A stretch of 64,000 nt of DNA. It comes from Candidatus Nitricoxidivorans perseverans. GTDB taxonomy: Bacteria; Pseudomonadota; Gammaproteobacteria; Burkholderiales; Rhodocyclaceae. Position numbers and translations under genes: made by a program. The stretch is from positions 2,606,282-2,670,281 of the forward strand of contig CP107246.1 in the NCBI GenBank assembly GCA_030246985.1, in the 5' to 3' direction. The notes under the pieces are model-generated. The model was not told the origin of the DNA, searched no databases, and worked only from the letters and a program-made list of their open reading frames with translations. Positions 1-10,028 of the stretch are shown in pieces. Position 1 is the stretch's first letter. Each line of letters opens with the position of its first letter.

Positions 1-481
1 GCTGCGGGAAGGCCGCCGCGTCTTCCACAGCCTGGCCCTGAACGACGTGGTGGTGCGCAAGGGCGACATCGGCCGCCTGATCGAAATGAATGTCGCGGTG
101 GACGGGGAGTTCCTCCATGTCCTGCGCGCCGACGGCGTGATCGTGGCCACGCCCACCGGCTCGACCGCCTACGCCCTCTCGGCCAACGGCCCGATCCTGT
201 ATCCGGCCGTGCCCGGCATCGCCCTCGTGCCGCTGTGCCCCCATGCCCTGTCCTACCGGCCGATCACGCTTTCAGACCAGAACCGCATCGAGCTGACCCT
301 CGTGCCGCCCAACGAGGCCGTCGTGCATTTCGACGGCCAGGGACGCTTCGACGCCCATGCGGGCGACTGCGTGCGCGTGACCCGCTCGCGCCACGTCGCC
401 ACTCTGCTGCATCCGCCCGGCTACAGCTATTTCGCCATGCTGCGCGAGAAGCTGCACTGGAGCGCGGCGCCGAAGCATTGA
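1..481 (+). CDS. nadK: NAD kinase, C-terminal part (cut by left window edge)
   Basis: NAD kinase phosphorylates NAD+ to NADP+ in the cytoplasm with ATP or polyphosphate. The reading frame is open from base 2 to the TGA at 479-481, so about 159 C-terminal residues are present and the N-terminal GGDGT loop lies outside. Visible family motifs are LNDVVV, the [16 protein letters not shown] nucleotide-binding loop, [13 protein letters not shown], and the C-terminal block with the FDGQ turn and a [11 protein letters not shown] ending. recN follows 10 bases downstream on the same strand, the usual betaproteobacterial order. The identity is secure; only the start is missing. Confidence 0.95.
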   Translation, partial: LREGRRVFHSLALNDVVVRKGDIGRLIEMNVAVDGEFLHVLRADGVIVATPTGSTAYALSANGPILYPAVPGIALVPLCPHALSYRPITLSDQNRIELTLVPPNEAVVHFDGQGRFDAHAGDCVRVTRSRHVATLLHPPGYSYFAMLREKLHWSAAPKH

Positions 482-491
482 AAGCCCGACC

Positions 492-2153
492 ATGCTGCAC
501 CGCCTGTTCATCCGCGACTACGCCATCGTCGACCGCCTCGAGATGGAATTCCCGGACGGCTTCGGGGCCCTGACGGGGGAGACCGGCGCCGGCAAGTCCA
601 TCCTGGTCGACGCGCTCTCCCTGGCGCTGGGCGAGCGCGCCGACAACGCCGCCATCGTCGTCCGGCCCGGCCGCGAGCGCGCGGAAGTCGTCGCCGAGTT
701 CGGCGTGGCCGCCGACAGCGGCCTGGAAGCCTGGCTCAGGGAGAACGACCTGGACAGCGGCGACGGCGCCTGCCTGCTCCGGCGCGTCGTCGATACCGGC
801 GGCCGTTCGCGCGCCATGATCAACGGCTCGCCGGTGACCCTCGCCCAGATGCGCGAGGCGGCCGGCTGCCTGGCCGACATCCACGGCCAGAACGCCCACC
901 ATTCCCTGCTGCATGCCGAGGCCCAGCGCCGGATGTTCGACCGCCATGCCGGCCTGGCCGACCTTGCCGAAGAGACGGCGGGGAAATACCGGGCCTGGCG
1001 CGACCTGCGCGAAATGCGGGAAAACGCCGAGCGCGACGTCGCCGCCGCGGCGGCCGAGCGCGACCTGCTCGAATGGCAGGTGAAGGAACTGCACGCCCTG
1101 GCTTTCGAGCCCGGCCAGTGGCAGGAGGACAACCAGGAACAGCGGCGGCTCGCCCATGCCGCCGGGCTGATCGAGGGCACGACGGAGGCGCTGGCCGCGC
1201 TCGACGAGGGCGATGTGGCGGCGATCGCCCAACTCGACGCGGCGCTCTCGCGTCTGCACGGCCTGCTCGATTTCGACGAAGCGCTCCGGGTGCCGGCCGA
1301 CCTGCTCGACGGCGCCCGCATCCAGATGAACGAAGCGGCCCACGCGCTTGCGCGCTATCGGGAACGCCTCGATCCGGAGCCCGGCCGGCTGGCGGAACTG
1401 GAGGCGCGCATCAGTTCGGTGACGGCCGCCGCCCGAAAGCACCGCGTGCCGCCGGAAGAACTCCTCGGCGTGACGGACCGGCTGGCCGCCCGGCTTGAGG
1501 AACTGCGGCTCTCGGCCGACCCGGCGGCCCTGGCCGAACACGAATCGGCGGCGCGGGCGGCGTTCGAGGCGGTCGGGAAGAAACTTTCCGCCGGGCGATT
1601 GACGGCGGCCGGCGAACTGTCGAAAGCCGTCACCGATGCCATGCAGCAGCTCGCCATGGCTGGCGGGCGCTTCGAGGTCGCCCTGTCGCCGGTGGCCGGC
1701 GGTTCTTCCGCGGGCTTCGAGAACGTGGAATTCCAGGTGGCCGCCAACCCCGGACAGCCCCTGCGGCCGCTGGCGAAGGTGGCTTCCGGCGGCGAGCTGT
1801 CGCGCATCGGTCTGGCCCTCCAGGTCATCGCCAGCAGCGCCGGCCAGGCGCCGACGCTGATCTTCGACGAGGTGGATGTCGGCATCGGCGGCAGCGTCGC
1901 CGAGATCGTCGGCCGCATGCTCCGCCAGCTCGGCCGCGGCCGCCAGGTGCTGTGCGTCACCCACCTGCCGCAGGTCGCCGCGCAGGCCGACTGGCAGTGG
2001 TCCGTCGCCAAGCAGACGAAGGACGGCGCGACGCTGTCGCAAGTCACGCCGCTCGACGAGACGGGCCGCATCGACGAGGTCGCCCGCATGCTGGGCGGCG
2101 TGAAGATCACCGAAACGACCCGCACCCACGCGCGGGAGATGCTGGGCCTGTAG
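492..2153 (+). CDS. recN: DNA repair protein RecN
   Basis: RecN is an SMC-like ATPase that acts early in double-strand break repair. At 553 residues it has normal family length. The N-terminal ATPase half has a Walker A motif, GETGAGKS, at residues 29-36. The middle, about 155-360, is long, charged and helical (coiled-coil arms). The C-terminal half carries the ABC signature (ASGGELSRIGLALQ) and a Walker B-type LIFDEVDVGIGG followed by the VTHLPQVAAQAD switch region. It lies 10 bases after nadK and is probably co-transcribed with it. It is convergent with the TMEM165-family gene. No LexA box was seen in the short gap. Confidence 0.96.
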   Translation: MLHRLFIRDYAIVDRLEMEFPDGFGALTGETGAGKSILVDALSLALGERADNAAIVVRPGRERAEVVAEFGVAADSGLEAWLRENDLDSGDGACLLRRVVDTGGRSRAMINGSPVTLAQMREAAGCLADIHGQNAHHSLLHAEAQRRMFDRHAGLADLAEETAGKYRAWRDLREMRENAERDVAAAAAERDLLEWQVKELHALAFEPGQWQEDNQEQRRLAHAAGLIEGTTEALAALDEGDVAAIAQLDAALSRLHGLLDFDEALRVPADLLDGARIQMNEAAHALARYRERLDPEPGRLAELEARISSVTAAARKHRVPPEELLGVTDRLAARLEELRLSADPAALAEHESAARAAFEAVGKKLSAGRLTAAGELSKAVTDAMQQLAMAGGRFEVALSPVAGGSSAGFENVEFQVAANPGQPLRPLAKVASGGELSRIGLALQVIASSAGQAPTLIFDEVDVGIGGSVAEIVGRMLRQLGRGRQVLCVTHLPQVAAQADWQWSVAKQTKDGATLSQVTPLDETGRIDEVARMLGGVKITETTRTHAREMLGL

Positions 2154-2165
2154 GGCGCCGGTTCT

Positions 2166-2735
2166 TCAGCCGACCGGCTCGGGCATGCCGAGGAGCGTCA
2201 GGATTCCGGTCGCGATGAACACCCCGGCGGCGATCCAGCGGATGGCCGCGAGCGGGAGCTTCTGCGCGAGCTTTTCCCCGACCAGCACGGCCGGCACGTT
2301 GGCCAGCATCATGCCGATCGTCGTTCCGGCCACCACGGCGGCCAGCGCGTCGAAGCGCGCCGCGAGGGCCACCGTGGCGAGTTGGGTCTTGTCGCCCATT
2401 TCGGCGATGAAGAAGGCGATGGCGGCGGTGGCGAAGGCGCCGGCCCTGTGCAGCTTGGGGTCGTCGTCGAGCGAATCCGGGTGCAGGGTCCACAGGCCGA
2501 AGGCGACGAACGTGAGGCCCGTGATCCAGGGCAGCCAGTGCGGCGCGACCAGACCGGCCAGCCAGACGCCGGCCGAGCCGGCCAGGGTATGGTTGAGCAC
2601 GGTGGCGACGAGGATGCCGGCGATGATCGCGCCGGGTTTCCTCAGCCGCGCGGCGAGGACGAAGGAGAGGAGCTGCGTCTTGTCGCCGATTTCGGCGAGC
2701 GCGACCAGCAGGGTCGAGGCGAGAAAGGCTTCCAA
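2166..2735 (-). CDS. TMEM165/GDT1 family membrane protein, probable Mn2+ exporter
   Basis: A 189-residue integral membrane protein of the UPF0016/TMEM165/GDT1 family; bacterial members (MneA/Mnx type) export Mn2+. The two family signatures E-x-G-D-K-T are present, EIGDKT at residues 15-20 and EMGDKT at about 112-117, one in each hydrophobic half, as expected for an internal duplication of three membrane helices. The start is TTG (bases 2735-2733): no ATG precedes the first signature and family members begin at this point. It starts 3 bases after the fur stop, so it is probably translated from the fur transcript, which would link Mn2+ export to iron control. Substrate is inferred from the family. 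Confidence 0.86.
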   Translation of the reverse strand: MEAFLASTLLVALAEIGDKTQLLSFVLAARLRKPGAIIAGILVATVLNHTLAGSAGVWLAGLVAPHWLPWITGLTFVAFGLWTLHPDSLDDDPKLHRAGAFATAAIAFFIAEMGDKTQLATVALAARFDALAAVVAGTTIGMMLANVPAVLVGEKLAQKLPLAAIRWIAAGVFIATGILTLLGMPEPVG

Positions 2736-2738
2736 GGA

Positions 2739-3179
2739 TCAGGAGGCCTTCTTGTTCGGACAGTCCGGATTGATGCAGTCGGCGTAGAGGTGGAGGGCAT
2801 GCTCGACGACGGCGAAGCCACGCTCCTTGGCGACCTTCGCCTGGCGCTTTTCGATCTCGGCGTCGTAGAACTCCTCGACCTTGCCGCATTGCAGACAGAC
2901 CAAGTGGTCGTGGTGCCTGCCTTCGTTGAGCTCGAACACCGCCTTGCCGGATTCGAAGAAGTGGCGTTCCAGCAGGCCAGCCTGCTCGAACTGGGTCAGC
3001 ACGCGGTAGACGGTGGCGAGCCCGACGTCCATGTTCTCGGCGATCAGATGGCGGTAGACATCCTCCGCCGTCATATGCCGCACGCCGGCGCCCTGGGCCT
3101 TCTGGAAGAGGTCGAGGATCTTCAGCCGCGGGATCGTGACCTTGAGCCCGATGTTCTTGAGATCCTGGGAATTTGCCAT
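2739..3179 (-). CDS. fur: Ferric uptake regulator Fur
   Basis: Fur represses iron-uptake genes when bound to Fe2+. I start it at the ATG at 3179-3177 (MANSQDLKN), giving 146 residues; the open frame extends upstream but that part runs into the divergent bamE gene. The N-terminal winged helix ([14 protein letters not shown], about 10-85) precedes the metal-binding dimerization domain with [18 protein letters not shown] and a C-terminal CINPDC pair, the structural zinc cysteines. The divergent neighbour is bamE (omlA), a conserved pairing in Beta- and Gammaproteobacteria. The 58-base gap is AT-richer (TATGATATAGT at 3186-3196) and must hold both promoters; no convincing Fur box was found in it. 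Confidence 0.96.
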   Translation of the reverse strand: MANSQDLKNIGLKVTIPRLKILDLFQKAQGAGVRHMTAEDVYRHLIAENMDVGLATVYRVLTQFEQAGLLERHFFESGKAVFELNEGRHHDHLVCLQCGKVEEFYDAEIEKRQAKVAKERGFAVVEHALHLYADCINPDCPNKKAS

Positions 3180-3237
3180 GGCCGCTATGATATAGTCCCC
3201 GCGCCGATCTTTGGGAACGCCGTTCGCCGATATCCCC

Positions 3238-3654
3238 ATGAAAAAGACTGTTCTCGCCTCCGCCCTCGCCATCTTCCTGCCGTTCGTGGCGGCCTGTTCA
3301 AACACGCCGGACGTCACCTCCGCCCTGACGGCCTATCGCTACCGCATCGACGTGCGCCAGGGCAACATGGTTACCCAGGAAATGGCCGCGAAGTTGAAGC
3401 CGGGCCAGACCAAGGACCAGGTTCGATTCATCCTCGGCACGCCGCTGGTGGCCGACATGTTCCATGCCGACCGGTGGGATTATGTTTACCGCTTCCAGTC
3501 AGGCAAGGGCGAGGTGCAGCAGCGGCGGCTGGTGGTGTTCTTCGAGGACGGCAGACTCGCCCGGCTCGGCGGCGACGTGGTTGCCGGCGAGAGTGCCGCC
3601 GATGCCCGGCCCGCCGCGCAGGTCATCGACATCGCCGGCGAGAAGAAGGAATAA
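3238..3654 (+). CDS. bamE: Outer membrane protein assembly factor BamE (OmlA/SmpA)
   Basis: BamE is a small lipoprotein of the BAM complex that inserts beta-barrel proteins into the outer membrane. The start chosen is the ATG at 3238 because it gives a proper lipoprotein signal peptide ([20 protein letters not shown]) with the lipidated Cys at residue 20; the more upstream start would add nine polar residues. The mature part has the family pattern YRIDVRQGN, then [19 protein letters not shown], then [21 protein letters not shown]. The 138-residue product is of usual length. The dapB ATG follows the stop directly. The ribosome site upstream is weak. Confidence 0.94.
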   Translation: MKKTVLASALAIFLPFVAACSNTPDVTSALTAYRYRIDVRQGNMVTQEMAAKLKPGQTKDQVRFILGTPLVADMFHADRWDYVYRFQSGKGEVQQRRLVVFFEDGRLARLGGDVVAGESAADARPAAQVIDIAGEKKE

Positions 3655-4398
<744 letters not shown>

Positions 4399-4416
4399 CC
4401 CCACCCTCGCGCCGGT

Positions 4417-6975
4417 TCAGGCCATCGGCCAGCGCAGGTTGCCGCCGAGTTCCTTCTCGGGCCGGCCGATGAAATAGCCCTGGGCTAGTTCGACGCCCAT
4501 TTCCCGCAGCGCGTCGAGTACCTCCTCCGATTCCACGTGCTCGGCGATCACATGGATGTCGAGACTGGAGGCGAGCCGGCGGATGGTTTCGACGAAGGCC
4601 CGGTCCTTCTCATTCTCCAGCATGTTGACGATGAACTCGCCTTCGATCTTCAGGAAGTCCACCGGCAGGCGGCGCAGATACTGGAAGGAGGAGAAGCCGG
4701 AGCCGAAATCGTCGATGGCCAGCTTGAAGCCCGCCATCTTCAGATCGGAGACCAGCTTTTCCAGGACCATGATGTTCCGCACCGTGTCGCGTTCGGTGAT
4801 TTCGAAGACGATCTGTTCGGGGGCGATGCCGCAATCGGCGACCACGCGCTTCAGGGTGCTCAGGAAGTTCGAGAGGGAAAGGGCGCGCGGCGACAGGTTG
4901 AGGAAGATGCGGCCGGCGTAGCGGTGGTCGGCCACCGCGCGCAGGGCCTTTTCCATGACCAGGGTGTCGAGCCGGTGGATGATGCCGGCCTTTTCCGCAT
5001 ACTCGATGAAGCGGCTGGCCTCCATGTGCTTGCCTTCCAGCGACAGCCGGGACAGGACCTCGAAGCCGACGACGCGGCCGCTATGCAAGTCCATGATCGG
5101 CTGAAAGAAGGGATCGATCCGCCCCTCGTTGACGGCGTTGACCACCATGACCGTGGTTTCGGTCATGTCGCGGAACACCGCCGCGACATCCTCTTCGCCG
5201 GGGATGCCGATCTGGTTCTTGCCGGCGCTCTTGGCCCGATACATCATGTTGTCGGCGAAGAGGAACAGGTCCTTGGCGTTCCCGGCGTGCAGCGGGAAAA
5301 TGGCCATGCCCATGGAAACGCTGCCGGAGACGTGCTCGCCGCCACTGATCGGCAGCGACAGGGCGGCGACGCTTTCCATCACCCGCCGGGCCACCATCAC
5401 GGCCATGTCCTGCATCACGTCGGGCAGCAGGATGACGAACTCGTCGCCGCCGTAGCGGGCCAGGATGTCGCCCGGCCGCAGCACCTGCTTCACCACGTGG
5501 GCGAGGGCCTGCAGGTAGCGGTCGCCGACGGTATGGCCGTGGCCGTCGTTGACCAGCTTGAAGTTGTCGAGGTCGATCACCAGCAGCGCGAAGCTGTAGC
5601 CCTGCCGTCCGGCGCGCGCCACCTCGTACTCGAACAGCTCCCAGAAGACGCGGCGGTTGTAGAGATCGGTCAGCGGGTCGCGCGTGGCGTAGTACTCCAT
5701 GTCGCGCGTGTATTTGTGGATCGCCTTGACCGAGCCGACGACGTTGAGCATGGTGGACAGGATGCTGTCCATGACCAGGCGCAGGGTGGGATCCTCCATC
5801 ACCGAGGTGTTGACGCCGATGCCGACGATGCCGCCGATCTTGGGCTGTTCGAGGATCAGCGCCTTGGTTTGGAGCACGACGGCCCGGCTGTCGATCTCCA
5901 GCTCTTCGCCACCGCCGGGCGGCACGTGGTGATACAGGGTCACATGCGCCAGGCCGGAGAGGCGGTGGTCGGCCGCCACCACCGAGCGGACGTGGTTCTC
6001 CATCATGGCGCGCGTCGTCGCGGAGGGCGGCTCGGCCCAGAAGATGTCCAGGTCGAACACCTCGTCGTCGACCTGGAACACCGAGAACAGCACGTGGGTG
6101 GTCATGACGGTGTTGATCTCGGCCAGCATGCGGGCAATGTATTCGCCCCAGTCGCGCACCACGTCCGAGGTGATGACGAACTTCTCCAGCAGGCCGATTT
6201 CGAATTTCAGCACGCCCTTGTCCACGGCCACGGCGCGCAGCTTCTCCACCAGATCGCCCAGGTGGACGAACAGCCGGTTGAGTTCTTCGAAGCCGAGGTC
6301 GAGGCCGGAGAACGCGATATGCCGCAGATCGGCGACGGCATTGACCTTCGTCACGGCCGAGTCGACCATGCCGATCGACTGCTCCAGCCGGCGGTTGACC
6401 CGCCAGACCACGAGGGCGGCGACCGCCATCGCCAGCGGCGCCAGGGCCAGCAGCCAGAGCATGAATTCATTGTGGGCGCGGGCCAGCAGCGGCGCGAATT
6501 CCTGCCTCACCTCGATGACGCCCATGACATCGCCCTCCTTGGCGACTTCATGGCAGCGCAGGCAGCGCTCGTTGGCCACGAGCGGCCTCAGGTAGCGTAC
6601 GCCGCCCTCGGGGGACTCGGTGACCGGCCGTCCGTCGACGAGGGCCCGAAGCAGGGATTCGTCCATCGGCGGCTGCTCGATCCTGCCGTAGTCGGCTTCC
6701 ACCACCGGCCCGCGATAGATTTGCACCATGACGGCCAAGTCGCGGGCGGCGTCTCGCACGGCGGCGATGTAGTTTTCAGCCTGCTTGCGCTTCCAGCCGG
6801 CGCTCATCACCTGGTACATGCCGGTGAAGGTCACGTCGGCCAGGGCGGCGGAGGAGGCGCGGGCGTTCTCGCGCACCGTGTGGTCGACGATGCGGCCGAT
6901 GGCGAAATAGCTGATGCTGAAGAAACCGATGGCGACGACGGCCGAAGCGGACAGGATGAAGGTGCGGATGCGCAT
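4417..6975 (-). CDS. Membrane GGDEF-EAL protein with periplasmic haem-c sensor domain
   Basis: An 852-residue protein predicted to make and/or degrade cyclic di-GMP in response to a periplasmic signal. Helix 1 (about 5-28) is followed by a periplasmic DUF3365/Tll0287-like domain with one c-type haem motif, CLRCH (138-142), then helix 2 (about 172-192). A cytoplasmic GAF-like segment (about 255-415) leads to a GGDEF domain with an intact GGDEF at 509-513 preceded by an RxxD inhibitory site (RPGD), and a C-terminal EAL domain. The EAL motif reads EVLSR (639-643), which keeps the catalytic ExLxR pattern; ITERD, DDFGSG and IAEHVE are also present. It is probably bifunctional. A relative with the same sensor type lies next to it (7030-9942). 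Confidence 0.88.
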   Translation of the reverse strand: MRIRTFILSASAVVAIGFFSISYFAIGRIVDHTVRENARASSAALADVTFTGMYQVMSAGWKRKQAENYIAAVRDAARDLAVMVQIYRGPVVEADYGRIEQPPMDESLLRALVDGRPVTESPEGGVRYLRPLVANERCLRCHEVAKEGDVMGVIEVRQEFAPLLARAHNEFMLWLLALAPLAMAVAALVVWRVNRRLEQSIGMVDSAVTKVNAVADLRHIAFSGLDLGFEELNRLFVHLGDLVEKLRAVAVDKGVLKFEIGLLEKFVITSDVVRDWGEYIARMLAEINTVMTTHVLFSVFQVDDEVFDLDIFWAEPPSATTRAMMENHVRSVVAADHRLSGLAHVTLYHHVPPGGGEELEIDSRAVVLQTKALILEQPKIGGIVGIGVNTSVMEDPTLRLVMDSILSTMLNVVGSVKAIHKYTRDMEYYATRDPLTDLYNRRVFWELFEYEVARAGRQGYSFALLVIDLDNFKLVNDGHGHTVGDRYLQALAHVVKQVLRPGDILARYGGDEFVILLPDVMQDMAVMVARRVMESVAALSLPISGGEHVSGSVSMGMAIFPLHAGNAKDLFLFADNMMYRAKSAGKNQIGIPGEEDVAAVFRDMTETTVMVVNAVNEGRIDPFFQPIMDLHSGRVVGFEVLSRLSLEGKHMEASRFIEYAEKAGIIHRLDTLVMEKALRAVADHRYAGRIFLNLSPRALSLSNFLSTLKRVVADCGIAPEQIVFEITERDTVRNIMVLEKLVSDLKMAGFKLAIDDFGSGFSSFQYLRRLPVDFLKIEGEFIVNMLENEKDRAFVETIRRLASSLDIHVIAEHVESEEVLDALREMGVELAQGYFIGRPEKELGGNLRWPMA

Positions 6976-7029
6976 GGCGTCTGGATGACATTCTCCTGGC
7001 GGGAGGTGCCATTGTAGCCCCCAACGGGA

Positions 7030-9942
7030 CTAATTGCCGGGCACGATCCGTCGCTGCAGGGCGTGCAGCTTTTCCAGCATTTCGTCGCGCAGGGCGAACA
7101 GCTCCGTCAGCCGCCGCCTCGCCTCGTCTCCGCGGTTGGTGCGCAACAGGGCGAGCAGTTCGTGGCCGAGCTCATGCACATGCTGGTGTATGGGGTCGAG
7201 GACGGCGAATTCCGGCAGTTTCCCGTAACGGACACGGCCCGACCCGTGGTACCAGCGCCCGAAGCGGCAGGACTCTGGATCCAGCAACAGCGGATTGTTC
7301 TTGCCGGGAATGCCCTCGACGCGGCTCACCAGGTTGTCGATCCATTCCCGGTGGTTGTATTCGGCCAGCAGGAGCGAGAAGTCTTCCCGGTGCCATCGCC
7401 TGAAATTCTCCTTGCTCCAGGCGCCGGGGGGGCGCCAGCTTTCGACCCAGGCCGGCAGATCGGCGCCGGGCATGGGCCGGGCGATGCCATAGCCCTGGGC
7501 GACCGTACAGCCGAGCTGGAGCAGCAGCAGCCCCGATTCGAGGCTGTCCACGCCCTCGGCGATGACTTCGCGGCCGAAGGTCTCGGCCAGCGCGATGACG
7601 CCCTCGACGATGGCCAGGTCGTCCGGGTCGCGCAGCATGTCGTGCACGAAGGACTGGTCGATCTTGAGAACCTGGACCGGCAGGCGTTTGAGGTACGTCA
7701 GCGACGAGTAGCCGGTGCCGAAGTCGTCCAGCGCGAAGTTGCTGCCAAGTTTCTTGCAGGTGCGGATGAGTTCCGACACGCGGGAAAGGTCCTCCAGGGC
7801 CGCCGTCTCCAGGATCTCGATTTGGAGGCGATCCGGCGGCACGTCGGGATGCCGCGCCAGCAGCGCCTTCATGCGCTCCAGGAATTCCGGCCGCTGGATG
7901 TGGTGGGCGGAGATGTTGATGCCGACGACGAGGTGGATTCCCGCCGCATGCCAGGCTTCCATCTGCCGCAGCGCCGTCTCCAGCACCCATTCGCCCAGCG
8001 CCGTGTCCAGCTCGGTGTTCTCGATCACCGGCAGGAACTCGCCGGGCATCACCAGCCCGCGCTCGGGATGATGCCAGCGGATCAGCGCCTCCGCGCCGAC
8101 GACCTCGCCCGTGTGCATGTCGACCTCGGGCTGGTAGTGCAGTTCGAATTCGCCGTTGTCCAGGGCCTGGCGGATGCGGTCGCGGTTTTCCCGATGGAGG
8201 CGGCTCTTCTGGTCGCCCTCCAGGTCGTAGAAATGGTAGCGATTGCGGCCGGCCTGCTTGGCGCCGTACATGGCCTGGTCGGCGTGGCGCAGCAGCGTGT
8301 CCGGGTCGCCGTCGTCGTCGGGATGGAGGGTTAAGCCGATGCTGGCGGACAGTTCGACGACGACCCCCTCGTTCAGGAGGAGCGGCCGGGCGATGGCGGC
8401 GAGGAGCCTGTCCAGCGTTGCCTTGCATTCATCGCGGTCCCTGAGCCCCTGGAGCAGGAAGACGAACTCGTCGCCGCCGAGCCGGGCCACCGTGTCGGCG
8501 CCGCGCAGGGTCTGGGTCATGCGCCGGGCCATTTCCACCAGCAGACGGTCGCCCGCCTTGTGTCCGTAAGTGTCGTTGATGGGCTTGAAGCCGTCGAGGT
8601 CCAGGTAGCCCACCGCCAGAAACTCGCCGGAGCGGCGCGCCTGGGCGATGGCCTGGCGCATGCGGTCGGCCAGCAGCACGCGGTTGGGCACGCCGGTCAG
8701 GGCGTCGTGCTGGGCGATGTACTCGAGCTGCTGCTCCTGGCGCTTGACCACGCTGATGTCGGAGAAGACGCCGATGTAGTGGGTGATCTCGCCCGTGTCG
8801 TCGTGGACGGCGGCGATGGACAGCCGCTCCGGGTAGATCTCGCCGTTCTTCCGCTTGTTCCAGATTTCGCCGATCCAGTGGCTATCCTCCCGGATGGCGC
8901 GCCACATCCCCGCATAGAAGGCGTCGTCATGGCGGCCGGAACGGAACATGCTCGGATTCTTGCCCAGCACCTCCTCGCGCTGCCAGCCGGTGATGTCGGT
9001 GAAGGCCCGGTTGGCGTCCAGGATGGCGCCGCTCGGATCGGTGATGAGAATGCCGTCGCGGGCGTTGCCGAAGACACTGGCGGCCAGCCGCATGCTCTCC
9101 CGGCCCTGCTGGATGGTCCGGGCCATCTCGTTGAGGCTGTGGGCCAGCTCCGTGGTCTCGTCCGCGCCCTGCTCCGGCACGCGGTAGCCGTACTCGCCCG
9201 CCGCCAGCCGTTTCGCCCCCTGCCGGAACCGCACCAGCCTGCGCACCACGAGCCAGTGCATCATGCCGCCGCCGACCAGCAGGGCCAGCGCGATGACGCC
9301 CATGTGGATGGACTGTTCCCGCCACCAGGTGCCCAGGATGCGCGATTCGGTCGCCCGGGTCGGCAGCTTGATGCTGATGATGCCGCGCAACTCCCCGAGC
9401 TTGTAGTCCCAGGCCTTGTCGTCGAACTCCCGCATGGTGGGCGGGGCGTCCTCGCGTTTGCCATGGCAATGCAGGCAGTAGGGTTCGATCCAGATCGGGG
9501 TGGCGTAATGAAGGTGGCGCGCCCCCGCCGCGTCCTTGTAGAAGGCCAGGTACTCCTTGTCGTCCGGGCGGGCGCGGAAATGGCGGATCGCCTCCATCTC
9601 CACCGCGTCCGCCTGGTTGCCGGGATTGCGCGGCCGGTCGCTGACGTTGTTGAAGCGAATGCCCCGGTGGTCGAAGGACTGGAAGTCGTGCGCGATGCGG
9701 GACATGGCATGGGGCGGCAGGAAGCCGACGGTCCTGTCGTCGAGCGGCAAGCCGCTGGACAGGAACTGATTGAGGTAGGTGCGCCGCATGGCCATCAGGG
9801 CGTTGTGCAGCGACCGCACTTCTTCCAGCAGCGCGGCTTCCACATTCTGCCGGGCGGACGGATAGCCGAAGCCGGCCATGACGGCGATGGCGGCGAGCAG
9901 CGCGATGCCGATGCCGAGCCATATCTTGTAGACGAGTCTCAT
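7030..9942 (-). CDS. Haem-c sensor, PAS-GGDEF-EAL protein with C-terminal CZB zinc domain
   Basis: A 970-residue cyclic di-GMP enzyme. The start is the ATG at 9942-9940, preceded by a GGGAAG ribosome site and followed directly by the signal-anchor helix (7-27); longer frames have no good site. A periplasmic DUF3365-type domain with CLHCH (156-160) is followed by a second helix (about 212-232), HAMP (about 232-285), PAS (286-400), GGDEF (GGDEF at 489-493 with upstream RGAD inhibitory site), EAL (EALIR, DDFGTG, IAEGVD), and a C-terminal CZB-like domain with NHREWIDNL, CRFGRWYHG and HQHVHELGHE, the His/Cys pattern that binds zinc in chemoreceptors. A 54-base gap separates it from the previous gene. 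It combines haem and zinc sensing in one polypeptide. Confidence 0.88.
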   Translation of the reverse strand: MRLVYKIWLGIGIALLAAIAVMAGFGYPSARQNVEAALLEEVRSLHNALMAMRRTYLNQFLSSGLPLDDRTVGFLPPHAMSRIAHDFQSFDHRGIRFNNVSDRPRNPGNQADAVEMEAIRHFRARPDDKEYLAFYKDAAGARHLHYATPIWIEPYCLHCHGKREDAPPTMREFDDKAWDYKLGELRGIISIKLPTRATESRILGTWWREQSIHMGVIALALLVGGGMMHWLVVRRLVRFRQGAKRLAAGEYGYRVPEQGADETTELAHSLNEMARTIQQGRESMRLAASVFGNARDGILITDPSGAILDANRAFTDITGWQREEVLGKNPSMFRSGRHDDAFYAGMWRAIREDSHWIGEIWNKRKNGEIYPERLSIAAVHDDTGEITHYIGVFSDISVVKRQEQQLEYIAQHDALTGVPNRVLLADRMRQAIAQARRSGEFLAVGYLDLDGFKPINDTYGHKAGDRLLVEMARRMTQTLRGADTVARLGGDEFVFLLQGLRDRDECKATLDRLLAAIARPLLLNEGVVVELSASIGLTLHPDDDGDPDTLLRHADQAMYGAKQAGRNRYHFYDLEGDQKSRLHRENRDRIRQALDNGEFELHYQPEVDMHTGEVVGAEALIRWHHPERGLVMPGEFLPVIENTELDTALGEWVLETALRQMEAWHAAGIHLVVGINISAHHIQRPEFLERMKALLARHPDVPPDRLQIEILETAALEDLSRVSELIRTCKKLGSNFALDDFGTGYSSLTYLKRLPVQVLKIDQSFVHDMLRDPDDLAIVEGVIALAETFGREVIAEGVDSLESGLLLLQLGCTVAQGYGIARPMPGADLPAWVESWRPPGAWSKENFRRWHREDFSLLLAEYNHREWIDNLVSRVEGIPGKNNPLLLDPESCRFGRWYHGSGRVRYGKLPEFAVLDPIHQHVHELGHELLALLRTNRGDEARRRLTELFALRDEMLEKLHALQRRIVPGN

Positions 9943-10028
9943 CGCGGGCTTCCCGGGGGGTCGTGGGTTCGGGCATGCTGCCTCCGCTCCCTGTTCCGCC
10001 GGAGGGTATGGCCTTCCCCGGCGCCGTG

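Noticed and set aside
264-2129. Long antisense open frame over nadK-recN, and similar frames elsewhere (4537-7017, 8560-10191, 19878-21830)
   Set aside because: Antisense to well-recognised genes, Arg/Ala/Gly-rich, no known motif; expected in GC-rich DNA.
2157-2178. Bidirectional terminator after recN
   Set aside because: GCCGGT/ACCGGC is a 6-base stem with a 10-base loop, no T run, and lies partly in coding sequence.
3180-3237. Fur box between fur and bamE
   Set aside because: The AT-rich stretch TATGATATAGT does not match the GATAATGATAATC pattern well enough.
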